A stretch of 64,000 nucleotides of DNA from Rubrivivax sp. (GCA_026125665.1 JAHCKS010000014.1:1-64000); one strand, 5' to 3'; shown: positions 21,597-30,277, counted from the first letter of the stretch. Numbers and translations: made by a program. Notes: generated by a model from the sequence alone, not told the origin.

Positions 21597-21634
21597 AGGC
21601 GCGGTGCCCTCGCGGCGTGCGGGGCCGGACCGCC

Positions 21635-21668
21635 TACACTGAGCCGATGAACCAATCGGTACATTCGG
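21635..21668 (+). promoter_or_regulatory. TetR-gene promoter (-10 TACACT) and operator-like box over the start
   Basis: TACACT (21635-21640) ends 6 nt before the tetR ATG, so transcription could begin at or near the start codon (a leaderless mRNA). Directly after the ATG, AACCAATCGGTACATTCGG (21650-21668) matches 14 of 19 positions with AACCAGTTCGTACATTTCG in the TRAP operon promoter (23032-23050). The core GAACC-AATC-GGTAC (21649-21662) is a near-palindrome. Confidence 0.45.
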
Positions 21669-22396
21669 CCCGCCGCCGCGCGGCGGCGGCCGACACCCAC
21701 GCCGAACCCGTCGGCGCGGCTGCCGTGAAGGGGCGCGCGGCCAAGACGCGCGCGCGGGGCCGGGCGGCACCGGCGGCGCCGCGCACCAACGACCCCGAGC
21801 GCACGATGGCCGACATCCTCGAGGTGGCCACACGCGAGTTCGCCGAGAACGGGCTGGCCGGCGCGCGTGTCGACGTCATCGCCGAGGCGATGCGCACGAG
21901 CAAGCGCATGATCTACTACTACTTCGGCAGCAAGGAGGGCCTGTACCTCGCGGCGCTCGAGGAGGCCTACCGCCGCATCCGCGCCATCGAGGCCGACCTG
22001 CACCTGGAGGACCTGGCGCCCGAGCCGGCGCTGCGCCGCCTCGTCGCCTTCACGATGGAGTACCAGGCCGCCAACCCCGACTTCGTGCGCCTGGTGATGA
22101 CCGAGAACATCCACCGCGGCCAGTACCTGAAGAAGAGCCGCGGGATCCAGCGCCTGAACGTGCCCGCCATCGAGGGGCTGCGCCGCGTCTACGAGCGCGG
22201 CGTGCAGGCCGGCGTCTTCCGCGCCGGGCTCGACCCCGTCGAGCTGCACTGGGCGATCTCGGCCTTCGCCATCTTCAACGTCGCCAACAAGCACACCTTC
22301 TCGATCATCTTCCAGCGCGACATGGACGAGCCGCGCGGCGCCGCGGCGCGGCGCGAGCTCGCCGCGGAGATGCTGGTGCGCTACGTGCGGCGCTGA
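21647..22396 (+). CDS. TetR/AcrR-family transcriptional regulator
   Basis: 249 aa. The first 50 residues are Ala/Arg-rich and disordered. The TetR DNA-binding domain covers about 53-100 (MADILEVATREFAENGLAG, then VIAEAMRTSKRMIYYYFGSKEGLY). The C-terminal ligand domain includes FAIFNVANKHTFSIIFQRDM. It is probably the repressor of the quinate/shikimate TRAP operon 0.7 kb downstream: both promoters share a box. The ATG at 21647 lies right behind a -10-like hexamer, fitting a leaderless start. A later GTG at 21726 is an alternative. Confidence 0.88.
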   Translation: MNQSVHSARRRAAAADTHAEPVGAAAVKGRAAKTRARGRAAPAAPRTNDPERTMADILEVATREFAENGLAGARVDVIAEAMRTSKRMIYYYFGSKEGLYLAALEEAYRRIRAIEADLHLEDLAPEPALRRLVAFTMEYQAANPDFVRLVMTENIHRGQYLKKSRGIQRLNVPAIEGLRRVYERGVQAGVFRAGLDPVELHWAISAFAIFNVANKHTFSIIFQRDMDEPRGAAARRELAAEMLVRYVRR

Positions 22397-22490
22397 GCGC
22401 CGTTTCGCCGGACCGCGGGCCGACGACCCTGCGGCGCGACGGCCCCACGACCACGACGAGGACGTCCGGCCTGCCGCGGCACCACGGCAG

Positions 22491-22946
22491 CTACGGGGTG
22501 CGCTCGCGCTCCCACACGTACTTGATGGCTTCCATCCTGTACATGTTCCCGGACTCGCGCTCGACTTCGCGAAACCCGTGCCGCTGGTAGAAGCGGCAGG
22601 CGTTCTCGTTGCGGCTGAAGGCATGCAGCCACAAGCTGCCGCACGAGCCTTCCTTGGCGAGGCCGAGCAGCCGCGAGCCGATGCCCCGGCCGAGGCAGCC
22701 GACGTGCACGTACAGGTGCGCGATCGTCTCGGGCGTGCTCGCCATGAAACCGACGATGGCGCCTTGCTGCCGGGCCACGTGCAGCGTGTACCCGGGGACC
22801 ACCTCGCGCAGCAGGTAGGCGCGGCGACCCTCGATGGGGTTCGGGTCGGCGATCCGCACGCCATGCTCGAAGCTGGCGTGCCACATGCGCACCAGCTCGT
22901 CCGCATCCGCGGGCGCGTAGGCGGTGATCCGGGGCTCGGTCTGCAT
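22491..22946 (-). CDS. GNAT-family N-acetyltransferase
   Basis: 151 aa GNAT fold. The acetyl-CoA motif is GCLGRGIGSRLLGLA and the terminal motif is ENACRFYQRHGFREV. The substrate is unknown. The start is taken at the ATG at 22946 (MQTEPRITAYAPAD). An in-frame ATG at 23003 would add 19 disordered residues and run into the divergent promoter region, so it is less likely. It is transcribed away from the TRAP operon, with 188 bp between the starts. Confidence 0.88.
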   Translation of the reverse strand: MQTEPRITAYAPADADELVRMWHASFEHGVRIADPNPIEGRRAYLLREVVPGYTLHVARQQGAIVGFMASTPETIAHLYVHVGCLGRGIGSRLLGLAKEGSCGSLWLHAFSRNENACRFYQRHGFREVERESGNMYRMEAIKYVWERERTP

Positions 22947-23028
22947 GGCGGGCGTGCCCGGCGTGCGCAGTGTCTCAGCTGCGGGGGGCGGGTCCCGTGG
23001 CATCCGGGTTTCTCCTCATCGCGCGAAA

Positions 23029-23050
23029 ACTAACCAGTTCGTACATTTCG
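23029..23050 (+). promoter_or_regulatory. Operator-like dyad in the TRAP/quinate operon promoter
   Basis: The near-palindrome ACTAAC-CA-GTTCGT (23029-23042) continues into GTACATTTCG. The right part of this site repeats, at 14 of 19 positions, the sequence over the tetR start (21650-21668). It lies about 85-105 bp upstream of the first gene, in an AT-richer patch. It is likely the binding site of the adjacent TetR regulator (inference). Confidence 0.5.
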
Positions 23051-23134
23051 ATCCGCGTCGAGGCCCACGGGCTTGGCCAGCGCCGCAGGTTCCCCTGTGC
23101 AAGAAGACACCAGGGGCCCGCAAGGAGACAAGAC

Positions 23135-23740
23135 TTGACCCGCCTCGTCGACGGCTACTGCCGTCTGCTGGAGCTGCTGATCGCCCTCGCGCTGGCCGCG
23201 ATGGTGGTGATGGTCTTCGGCAACGTCGTGCTGCGCTACGCCTTCAACTCCGGCATCACGGTGTCGGAGGAGCTGTCGCGCTGGCTCTTCGTCTGGATGA
23301 CCTTCATCGGCGCGATCGTCGGCCTGAAGGAGCATGGCCACCTGGGCACCGACCTGCTCGTCGGCCGCCTCGGGCCCGCAGGCAGGAGGGCCTGCCTGGT
23401 GGTGGCGCAGGTGCTGATGCTCGCCGTGACGCTGGTGTTCCTGAAGGGCAGCTGGGAGCAGACGCGCATCAACCTCGGCACCGAAGCGCCGGTCACCGGC
23501 GCGCCGATGGCCGTCGTCTACGCCGCCGGCATCGTCTTCGCCATGTCGGCGGCGCTGCTCCTGGCGCGCGAACTGTGGCGCGCCACCACCGGCCAGGCCA
23601 CGGCGGCCGACCTCGTGATGGTGCAGGAGTCCGAGGACCTCGCGCACCTCGGGCAAGAGCAGGCGGCGATCGCCGCCGTGCAGGCGGCGCATCGGCGCGA
23701 AGCCGACGAGACCGCGGGCGACAAGGGGAAGCCGCGATGA
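23135..23740 (+). CDS. dctQ: TRAP transporter small permease subunit (DctQ)
   Basis: 201 aa starting from TTG at 23135, chosen because CAAGGAGACA places an AGGAG 7 nt upstream. An earlier in-frame ATG would run back through the promoter. It has four membrane segments of the DctQ family (LFVWMTFIGAIVGLKEHGHL marks the conserved loop). The C-terminus carries an unusual hydrophilic tail of about 50 residues after the last helix. It works with the large permease and the binding protein to import a carboxylate by sodium-coupled transport. Its stop overlaps the start of dctM (ATGA). Confidence 0.92.
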   Translation: MTRLVDGYCRLLELLIALALAAMVVMVFGNVVLRYAFNSGITVSEELSRWLFVWMTFIGAIVGLKEHGHLGTDLLVGRLGPAGRRACLVVAQVLMLAVTLVFLKGSWEQTRINLGTEAPVTGAPMAVVYAAGIVFAMSAALLLARELWRATTGQATAADLVMVQESEDLAHLGQEQAAIAAVQAAHRREADETAGDKGKPR

Positions 23741-25014
23741 CGGTCGCCGTCTTCCTGCTGTCGCTGCTGGCGGCGATGGCGCTCGGCATCCCGATCGCCT
23801 ACGCGCTGCTGATCTCCGGCGCGGCGCTGATGCTGCACCTGGACATGTTCGACGCGCAGATCCTGGCGCAGAACACGATCAACGGCGCCGACAGCTTCCC
23901 GCTGCTCGCCGTGCCCTTCTTCATGCTCGCCGGCGAGATCATGAACGCCGGCGGGCTGTCGCGGCGCATCGTGCACCTCGCGCTCACGCTGGTGGGGCAC
24001 GTGCGCGGCGGCCTCGGCTACGTGGCCGTGATGGCGGCGGTGCTGATGGCGGCGCTGTCGGGCTCGGCGGTGGCCGACACCGCGGCGCTGGCGGCGCTGC
24101 TGCTGCCGATGATGGTCCGCGCCGGCCACGACCCGGCGAAGTCCGGCGGCCTCATCGCCACGGCCGGCATCATCGCGCCGGTGATCCCGCCGTCGATCGG
24201 CTTCGTCATCTTCGGCGTCGCCGCGAACGTCTCGATCACCAAGCTCTTCCTCGCGGGCATCGTGCCCGGCATCCTGATGGGCGCGGCCATCGCCGCCACG
24301 TGGTACCTCGTGGCGAAGAAGGAGAACGTCACCCCGCCGGCGAAGGCGAGCGCCGCCGAGCGCTGGCGCGCGCTGCGCCAGTCGACGTGGGCGCTGTTCC
24401 TGCCGGTCATCGTGCTCGTCGGCCTGAAGATGGGCGTCTTCACCCCCACCGAGGCGGCGGTCGTGGCGGCGGTCTACGCACTCTTCGTCGCCACGGTCGT
24501 CTACAGGGAGCTGAAGCTCTCGCAGCTCTACGCGCTCTTCGTCTCGGCCGCCAAGACGACGGCCGTGGTGATGTTCCTCGTCGCCGCGGCGATGGTCAGC
24601 GCCTGGCTCATCACGGTGGCCAACCTGCCGGCCGAGCTCGTGAGCCTGCTGCAGCCGCTGCTGGACCACCCCACGCTGCTGCTGCTGGCCATCATGCTGC
24701 TCGTCATCGCCGTCGGCACGGCGATGGACATGACGCCGACGATCCTGATCCTCACGCCGGTGCTGATGCCGGTGGTGAAGGCGGCCGGCATCGACCCGGT
24801 GTACTTCGGCGTGCTGTTCATCATCAACAACGCCATCGGCCTCGTCACGCCGCCGGTGGGCACCGTGCTCAACGTCGTCGCCGGCGTCGGCAAGCTGAGG
24901 ATGGACGCCGTGACGCTCGGTGTCGTGCCGTTCATGCTCGCCCAGTTCGGCGTGCTGCTGCTGCTCGTGCTGTTCCCGCAGATCGTGCTCGGGCCGCTCA
25001 AGCTCTTCTACTGA
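23737..25014 (+). CDS. dctM: TRAP transporter large permease subunit (DctM)
   Basis: 425 aa, the usual size. About 12 membrane helices with family motifs: LAVPFFMLAGEIMNAGGLS, ALSGSAVADTAAL, GIIAPVIPPSIGFVIFG, and NNAIGLVTPPVGTVLN near the C-terminus. The ATG at 23737 overlaps the dctQ stop by 4 bp, so the permease subunits are coupled. The substrate is inferred from the downstream genes as quinate, shikimate or dehydroshikimate. Confidence 0.95.
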   Translation: MTVAVFLLSLLAAMALGIPIAYALLISGAALMLHLDMFDAQILAQNTINGADSFPLLAVPFFMLAGEIMNAGGLSRRIVHLALTLVGHVRGGLGYVAVMAAVLMAALSGSAVADTAALAALLLPMMVRAGHDPAKSGGLIATAGIIAPVIPPSIGFVIFGVAANVSITKLFLAGIVPGILMGAAIAATWYLVAKKENVTPPAKASAAERWRALRQSTWALFLPVIVLVGLKMGVFTPTEAAVVAAVYALFVATVVYRELKLSQLYALFVSAAKTTAVVMFLVAAAMVSAWLITVANLPAELVSLLQPLLDHPTLLLLAIMLLVIAVGTAMDMTPTILILTPVLMPVVKAAGIDPVYFGVLFIINNAIGLVTPPVGTVLNVVAGVGKLRMDAVTLGVVPFMLAQFGVLLLLVLFPQIVLGPLKLFY

Positions 25015-25051
25015 CCCCTTCCCCCACCCCCCAACAACCCGGAGACAACGC

Positions 25052-26053
25052 ATGAAGCGCCTCTTCCTCCAGTCCGCCATCGCCGCCATCGCCCTCGCCG
25101 CCTTCGGCGCCGCCCACGCCCAGGTGCAGGAGCGCACCTTCAAGCTCGGCCTGCAGAACCCCAAGGGCCACCCGCTCGAGCAGGGCGCGGCGAAGTTCGC
25201 CGAGCTCGTCGGCACCAAGAGCGGCGGCAAGATCAAGGTCAACGTCTTCCCCGGCGGCACGCTCGGCGGCGACCAGCAGACGGTCTCGGCGCTGCAGGGC
25301 GGCACGGTCGAGATCACCGTGCTCAACAGCGGCATCCTCGCCTCGCAGGTGAAGGACTTCGCCGTCTACGACTTCCCCTTCATGTTCGCCAACGCGAAGG
25401 AAGCCGACGCGGTGGTCGACGGCCCGTTCGGGCAGAGGATGCACGACAAGCTCGCCGAGAAGGGCATCGTCGGCCTCGCCTACTGGGAGCTCGGCTTCCG
25501 CAACCTCACCAACGGGCGCAAGGCGATCCACACGGTGGACGACATCGCCGGCCTCAAGCTGCGTGTCATCCCCAACGCCATCAACGTCGACTGGGTCAAG
25601 GCGCTCGGCGCCAACCCCACGCCGATGGCCTTCCCCGAGGTCTACGCGGGCCTGGAGAGCAAGGCCATCGACGGGCAGGAGAACCCGCTGTCGGTGATCC
25701 TCGCCAACAAGTTCGCCGAGGTGCAGAAGCACCTGGCGATCACCAACCACCAGTACAACCCGCAGAGCTTCATCTTCAGCAAGAAGGTGTGGGACACGCT
25801 CTCGGCCGACGAGAAGAAGATCGTCGCCGACGCCGCGGTGGAAGCCGGCCGCTTCCAGCGCCAGGTGAACCGCGACGCCGCCGCGAGCCAGCTCGACCAG
25901 CTGAAGAAGGCCGGCATGCAGGTCACCGAGTTCAGCCCCGCCGAGCAGGCCAGGCTGCGCACGAAGCTGGCGCCGGTGATCGACAAGCACGGCGCGGCCA
26001 TCGGCGCCACCGTGGCCGAGCTGCAGGCCGAACTGGCCAAGGTCCGGAAGTAG
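25052..26053 (+). CDS. dctP: TRAP transporter substrate-binding protein (DctP)
   Basis: 333 aa with a cleavable Sec signal peptide (MKRLFLQSAIAAIALAAFGA, cleavage after AHA). The mature protein is a DctP-fold binding protein. The helix-9 Arg-containing segment GLKLRVIPNAINVDWVKALG followed by TPMAFPEVYAGLESKAIDGQ is the classical carboxylate-binding region. CGGAGACAACGC before the ATG at 25052 is a ribosome binding site. It lies in the periplasm and delivers substrate to DctQM. Confidence 0.95.
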   Translation: MKRLFLQSAIAAIALAAFGAAHAQVQERTFKLGLQNPKGHPLEQGAAKFAELVGTKSGGKIKVNVFPGGTLGGDQQTVSALQGGTVEITVLNSGILASQVKDFAVYDFPFMFANAKEADAVVDGPFGQRMHDKLAEKGIVGLAYWELGFRNLTNGRKAIHTVDDIAGLKLRVIPNAINVDWVKALGANPTPMAFPEVYAGLESKAIDGQENPLSVILANKFAEVQKHLAITNHQYNPQSFIFSKKVWDTLSADEKKIVADAAVEAGRFQRQVNRDAAASQLDQLKKAGMQVTEFSPAEQARLRTKLAPVIDKHGAAIGATVAELQAELAKVRK

Positions 26054-26101
26054 ACCCGGGAGCCGCCACGGCGCACTCGATGGCGGAAGCGGTCACACGA
26101 C

Positions 26102-27004
26102 ATGGACTCCGACCCCAAGCTCCTCGTCGGCCTCGTCGGCGCCGGCATCCAGCGTTCGCTGACGCCGGCGATGCACGAGGCCGAGGCCGCCGCGCAGGGG
26201 CTGCGCCTGCACTACCAGCTGATCGACCTGGACACCACCGGCCAGGGCGTCGAGGCACTGCCGATGCTCATCGGCGCAGCGCGCACGATGGGCTTCGCCG
26301 GCCTGAACATCACCTACCCGTGCAAGCAGGCGGTGATGCCGCTGCTGGACGAGCTGTCCGACGAGGCGCGCGCGATGGGCGCGGTGAACACCGTCGTCTT
26401 CGCCGGCGGCAGGGCCACCGGCCACAACACCGACGGCTCGGGCTGGCGCTGGGGCTTCGAGCGTGCGCTGCCCGGCGCCGACCTGGCGCGCGTCGTGCTG
26501 CTCGGCGCCGGCGGCGCCGGCTCGGCCATCGCGCACGCGGTGCTGCGCATGGGCGCGAAGTCGCTGGTGCTGGTCGATGCCGACCCGGCCCGCGCCGCCG
26601 AGGCGGCCGAGCGGCTGAACGCGGCCTATCCGGGGCGGCGCGCGGGCTTCGCCGCCGACGCGGCGGTGGCGCTCGGTGCAGACGGAACGCGCGGCGCGCA
26701 CGGCGGCAGGGCCCGAGCCAGCGGCCTCATCCACGCCACGCCCACCGGCATGGACAAGCTGCCCGGCCTGCCGCTGGACGCCGCGCTGCTGCGGCCCGAT
26801 CTCTGGGTCTCGGAGATCGTCTACTTCCCGCTCGAGACGGCGCTCCTGAAGGCCGCGCGCGCTGCCGGCTGCGCGGTGGCCGACGGCGGCACGATGGCCG
26901 TGGGCCAGGCGGTCGGCGCCTTCCGCCTCTTCACCGGGCGCGAGCCGGACGTGGCGCGAATGGATGCACACTTCCGCGCGATGGTGGCGCAGCGTTTGCA
27001 CTGA
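26102..27004 (+). CDS. Quinate/shikimate dehydrogenase (AroE-like)
   Basis: 300 aa. The N-terminal substrate domain has SLTPAMHEAEAAAQGL (the catabolic family replaces the biosynthetic SxSP motif), the catalytic Lys in NITYPCKQ, and the Asp in NTDGSGW. The Rossmann part has GAGGAGSA. These features match YdiB/QsuD-like enzymes that oxidise quinate or shikimate rather than the biosynthetic AroE. It sits 48 bp after the TRAP binding-protein gene and ahead of dehydratase genes, which supports a catabolic role. Cofactor choice (NAD or NADP) cannot be fixed by eye. Confidence 0.88.
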   Translation: MDSDPKLLVGLVGAGIQRSLTPAMHEAEAAAQGLRLHYQLIDLDTTGQGVEALPMLIGAARTMGFAGLNITYPCKQAVMPLLDELSDEARAMGAVNTVVFAGGRATGHNTDGSGWRWGFERALPGADLARVVLLGAGGAGSAIAHAVLRMGAKSLVLVDADPARAAEAAERLNAAYPGRRAGFAADAAVALGADGTRGAHGGRARASGLIHATPTGMDKLPGLPLDAALLRPDLWVSEIVYFPLETALLKAARAAGCAVADGGTMAVGQAVGAFRLFTGREPDVARMDAHFRAMVAQRLH

Positions 27005-27021
27005 GCAGGAGAATGTCAGCG

Positions 27022-27897
27022 ATGACCCACGGCCTCGCCCGCGAAGCGGTGCTCGACGTGCCCAACCCGCTGGGGCTGGAAGGCATCGAGTTCATCGAGT
27101 ACACGACGCCGCGCCCGCAGGCGCTCGGCCAGCTGCTCGAGCAGGTGGGCTTCCGCCCCGTCGGCCGGCACCGCTCGCGCGAGGTGCTGCTGTACCGGCA
27201 GGGCGGCATGAACATCGTCATCAACGCACACGGCGTGTCGCCGGGCAGCGGCGAGACGCCGCAGATCGCCGCCCTCGCGCTGCGCGTGCGCGACGCCGCC
27301 GCGGCGCACCGGCGTGTCGTCGAGCTGGGCGCCTGGCCGGTGCCGGTGAAGGTGCAGCCGATGGAGCTGCACATCCCCGGCGTGCACGGCGTGGGCACCA
27401 GCCGCGTCTACTTCGTCGACCGCTGGCGCGAGTTCTCGATCTACGACGTGGACTTCGTGCCCATCCCCACCGTCGAGCGCGACGTGCCGGCGCTGGCGGG
27501 CCTGCACTGGTTCGGCGTCGTGCAGTACGTGGGCCTGGAGCGCGCGGCCGACTGGTGCGCGTTCTATGGCTCGCTGTTCGGCTTCACCGTGCTCGGCCCC
27601 GAGCAGACCTTCGGCATCCTGCCGGCCGGCAACATCCTGCGTTCGCCGTGCGGCACGTTCTACCTGCAGCTCATCGAGCCGGCCAGCGACAGCGAGGACC
27701 TGACGACCGCCGAGCACCTGCACCGCGTGGCCTTCGGCACCCCCGACGTGCCGAAGGCGGTGCGGGCGCTGCGCGAGCGCGGCGTCGACTTCGTCGAGGC
27801 GAGCGCCCTGCACAGCACGGCGCGCGGCGCGCTCACGCGCGAGGCGCTGGGCGGCGTGATGTTCGAGCTCGTGCACCACCTGCCGGCGCAGGACTGA
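27022..27897 (+). CDS. HPPD-like VOC protein (separate C-terminal half of 3-dehydroshikimate dehydratase)
   Basis: 291 aa, two vicinal-oxygen-chelate repeats. The opening GIEFIEYTTPRPQALGQLL and GRHRSREVLLYRQGGMNIVI resemble the C-terminal HPPD-like half of fused QuiC-type 3-dehydroshikimate dehydratases. Possible metal ligands are conserved: His in GLHWFGVVQYV, His in EHLHRVAFGTPD, Glu in GVMFELVHH. Of two ATGs, 27022 has AGGAG at the right distance; 27013 is too close. In fused homologues the HPPD-like half is not needed for dehydration, so its task here may be regulatory, structural or a distinct dioxygenase step. Confidence 0.8.
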   Translation: MTHGLAREAVLDVPNPLGLEGIEFIEYTTPRPQALGQLLEQVGFRPVGRHRSREVLLYRQGGMNIVINAHGVSPGSGETPQIAALALRVRDAAAAHRRVVELGAWPVPVKVQPMELHIPGVHGVGTSRVYFVDRWREFSIYDVDFVPIPTVERDVPALAGLHWFGVVQYVGLERAADWCAFYGSLFGFTVLGPEQTFGILPAGNILRSPCGTFYLQLIEPASDSEDLTTAEHLHRVAFGTPDVPKAVRALRERGVDFVEASALHSTARGALTREALGGVMFELVHHLPAQD

Positions 27898-27927
27898 GCG
27901 AGCGCAGGCAGGCAGGAGAACCAGCCC

Positions 27928-28875
27928 ATGTTCCGCGACTTCGGCATGGACACCATCTCGCTGGCCGGGCCGCTGGAGGCCAAGCTGGCGGCAATGCGCG
28001 AGGCCGGCTTCACGCAGGTGATGCTGATGGCGCGCGACCTCGTCGGCCACCCGGGCGGCTGGCAGGCGGCGGTGCGCGAGGTGCACGCCAGCGGCCTGCG
28101 CGTCACCGGCTTCCAGGTGCTGCGCGACTTCGAAGGCCTGGTCGGCCGCCTGCACGACTACAAGGTCGACATCGCGCGCTCGATGATCGAGATGGCCGCC
28201 GCGCTCGGCAGCCCGGTGCTGCTGGCCTGCAGCAGCACCAGCGTGCACGCCACCGGCGACCGCGACGCCATCGCGCGCGACCTGCGCAAGCTGGCGATGA
28301 TGGCGCTGCCGTTCCGCATCAAGGTGGCCTACGAGGGCCTCTCGTGGGGCCGGCACATCAACGACTGCCTCGGTGCCTTCGACGTGGTGAGCCGCGCCGA
28401 CTGCCCCAACCTCGGCATCGGCATCGACAGCTTCCACAGCTTCGCCACGCGCACGCCGGCCGCGGCGCTGGAGGAAATCGACCCGGCGAAGATCTTCCTC
28501 GTGCAGCTGTCGGACTTCATGTGGAGCGAGATCCACACCGTGGCCGAGCGCATCGAGACGGCACGCCACTTCCGCGTCTTCCCCGGCGAAGGCGTGCACA
28601 GCGACGAGGTGGCGCGCCTCGTGCACACGCTCGACCGCCTGGGCTACGAAGGCGACTTCAGCTTCGAGGTCTTCAACGACGACTACCAGCAGCTGCCGCT
28701 GGCCACGGTGGCCGAACGCGCCCGCCAGAGCGCGCTGTGGCTCGCCGACGACGTGCTCAAGCGCGCCGTGCCGCTGCCCGGGACGGCGGCCGGCCGCGGC
28801 GACCTCGCCGCCGCCGGCGGGCCCGCCGGCCCGCCGTTGCGCCCGCCGCACCTGAACCTGCCCGTGCAGCCCTGA
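27928..28875 (+). CDS. 3-Dehydroshikimate dehydratase, TIM-barrel (QuiC/AsbF-type)
   Basis: 315 aa sugar-phosphate-isomerase-like TIM barrel (AP-endonuclease 2 family). Likely metal ligands lie in [15 protein letters not shown] (Glu), [11 protein letters not shown] (Asp, His), [10 protein letters not shown] (Gln) and [14 protein letters not shown] (Glu), as in known dehydroshikimate dehydratases. It would turn 3-dehydroshikimate into protocatechuate. The last 40 residues are a Gly/Ala/Pro-rich tail. GCAGGAGAACCAGCCC precedes the ATG. It lies 30 bp behind the HPPD-like gene and 10 bp before aroQ. Confidence 0.87.
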   Translation: MFRDFGMDTISLAGPLEAKLAAMREAGFTQVMLMARDLVGHPGGWQAAVREVHASGLRVTGFQVLRDFEGLVGRLHDYKVDIARSMIEMAAALGSPVLLACSSTSVHATGDRDAIARDLRKLAMMALPFRIKVAYEGLSWGRHINDCLGAFDVVSRADCPNLGIGIDSFHSFATRTPAAALEEIDPAKIFLVQLSDFMWSEIHTVAERIETARHFRVFPGEGVHSDEVARLVHTLDRLGYEGDFSFEVFNDDYQQLPLATVAERARQSALWLADDVLKRAVPLPGTAAGRGDLAAAGGPAGPPLRPPHLNLPVQP

Positions 28876-28885
28876 AGCACCCCCC

Positions 28886-29329
28886 ATGAAGATCCTGCTC
28901 GTCAACGGCCCCAACCTCAACCTGCTCGGCACGCGCGAGCCCGCGAAGTACGGCCGCACCACGCTGCCCGAGGTGGAGGCGATGTTCCGCGAGGCCGCGC
29001 GCGAGCTCGGCGTCGAGGCCGAGTGCTTCCAGAGCAACCACGAGGGCGCCATCGTCGATCGCATCCACGCCGCGCGCACCGACGGCGTGGCCGGCGTCGT
29101 CATCAACGCCGGCGCCCACACGCACACGAGTGTGGCCATCCGCGATGCCTTGGCCGGCACCGCCATCCCGTTCGCCGAGATCCACGTCACCAACGTGCAC
29201 GCGCGCGAGCCGTTCCGGCACCACTCGTACCTGTCGGACATCGCCGCCGGCATCGTCGTCGGCTTCGGCGTCGAAGGCTACGTGCTGGCGCTGCGCGGGC
29301 TGGTGAAGAAGCTGCAGGCCACCGGCTGA
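28886..29329 (+). CDS. aroQ: 3-Dehydroquinate dehydratase, type II
   Basis: 147 aa, standard size for the dodecameric type II enzyme. The family signature [17 protein letters not shown] opens the protein, with Tyr22 as catalytic base in the mobile loop. [18 protein letters not shown] and [20 protein letters not shown] carry the active-site His and Arg. It interconverts dehydroquinate and dehydroshikimate. Its place as the last gene of the TRAP/dehydratase operon points to quinate breakdown rather than housekeeping biosynthesis. Confidence 0.95.
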   Translation: MKILLVNGPNLNLLGTREPAKYGRTTLPEVEAMFREAARELGVEAECFQSNHEGAIVDRIHAARTDGVAGVVINAGAHTHTSVAIRDALAGTAIPFAEIHVTNVHAREPFRHHSYLSDIAAGIVVGFGVEGYVLALRGLVKKLQATG

Positions 29330-29342
29330 ACGCGGCCGTGCC

Positions 29343-29386
29343 GCCGACGGGCCGCCAGCCGACAACGCGCCAGGTGCCCCGTCGGC
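29343..29386. terminator. Possible stem between convergent aroQ and Crp/Fnr genes
   Basis: GCCGACGGG (29343-29351) and CCCGTCGGC (29378-29386) are perfect 9-bp inverted arms with a 26-nt loop, located in the 82-bp convergent gap. There is no T-run. It may be a terminator or mRNA-end structure. Confidence 0.35.
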
Positions 29387-29411
29387 TGCGCGCGGCGGCT
29401 TCCGGCACGCC

Positions 29412-30266
29412 CTAGCTGGACAGCCGGCGCGCCGGGCTGCACGTGCCGCGGCGCGAGTCGGCGGCACGTTCACCGCGCGCCGGCGCCGTGGTGGCCGCCT
29501 GCAGCGCTTCGGTGTCGTGCAGCACGATGGCCTTGCGCTCGACGCCGAGCAGGCCCGCGGCCACGAACTGCGAGAACATGCGGCTCACGGTCTCGAGCTT
29601 CATGCCGAGGTAGCTGCCGATCTCGGCCCGCGTCATGCGCAGCGTGAACATGGTGCGCGAGTGCCCCAGGCGCCCGAAGCGCTCCGACAGGTCGAGCAGG
29701 AACGACGCCAGCCGCGCTTCGGCACCGAGGCTGGCGCACAGGCGCGCGCGGCGGCGCTGGCGCACGAGCTCGCGGCTGAAGACCGCGAACAGCAGCCTCT
29801 CGATCGCCGGGTGCTCGCGGCCGAGCCGCGTCAGCTGCGCGAACGGGATCACCGCCACGCTGCACATGTCGCGGGCGATGACGTCGGCGCCGTAGTGGCC
29901 TTCGTCGACGCCGTCCAGGCCGAGCACGTCGCCTGCCATCGGGAAACCCTGCACGAGCTCGTCGCCGATCTCGTCGACGACCACCGCCTTGCAGAAGCCC
30001 GAGCGCAGCACGTAGACCGCGTCGAAGCGGTCGCCCGCGCGGTAGAGCACGTCGTCCGGGTGCAGCCGGCGCACCGGGAAGCGCATGGCCGCGACGCGCT
30101 CGTCCACCGGCTCGCTCAGGCCCAGCAGCGGCAGCAGCTCGCCGAGGCTGGCGCTGGCCCAGCGTGTGTCGTTCCCGGCGGCGGTGCCGGTCTCGGCGAA
30201 GGCCGTGGTGCCGCCGCGCGGCGCGAGCATCGTCGCGTGTTCCATCCGGGTCGGGCTCGCGTACAT
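29412..30266 (-). CDS. Crp/Fnr-family regulator lacking the Fnr cysteine cluster
   Basis: 284 aa. A disordered N-terminus is followed by a cyclic-nucleotide-binding-fold domain at about 45-155 (VLYRAGDRFDAVYVLRSGF) and an HTH_Crp domain. The recognition helix reads LETVSRMFSQF, with the E-x-x-S-R pattern that in Fnr reads TTGAT half sites. No N-terminal Cys cluster and no central Fnr-type Cys are seen, so oxygen sensing by a 4Fe-4S cluster is unlikely. Two starts compete: ATG at 30281 overlaps the receiver gene stop in ATGA, while ATG at 30266 has AGGAAAC at proper spacing and was chosen. Confidence 0.88.
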   Translation of the reverse strand: MYASPTRMEHATMLAPRGGTTAFAETGTAAGNDTRWASASLGELLPLLGLSEPVDERVAAMRFPVRRLHPDDVLYRAGDRFDAVYVLRSGFCKAVVVDEIGDELVQGFPMAGDVLGLDGVDEGHYGADVIARDMCSVAVIPFAQLTRLGREHPAIERLLFAVFSRELVRQRRRARLCASLGAEARLASFLLDLSERFGRLGHSRTMFTLRMTRAEIGSYLGMKLETVSRMFSQFVAAGLLGVERKAIVLHDTEALQAATTAPARGERAADSRRGTCSPARRLSS

Positions 30267-30277
30267 GGCATGTTTCC

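Noticed and set aside
19157..22396. A 1079-codon plus-strand frame covering the hydrolase, DUF3179 and TetR genes
   Set aside because: Only its last 249 codons are real (TetR gene); the rest is an out-of-frame reading of two well-supported genes.
22947..23003. Upstream ATG (23003) for the GNAT protein
   Set aside because: Would add 19 Pro/Gly-rich residues not typical of the family; 22946 begins at the fold.
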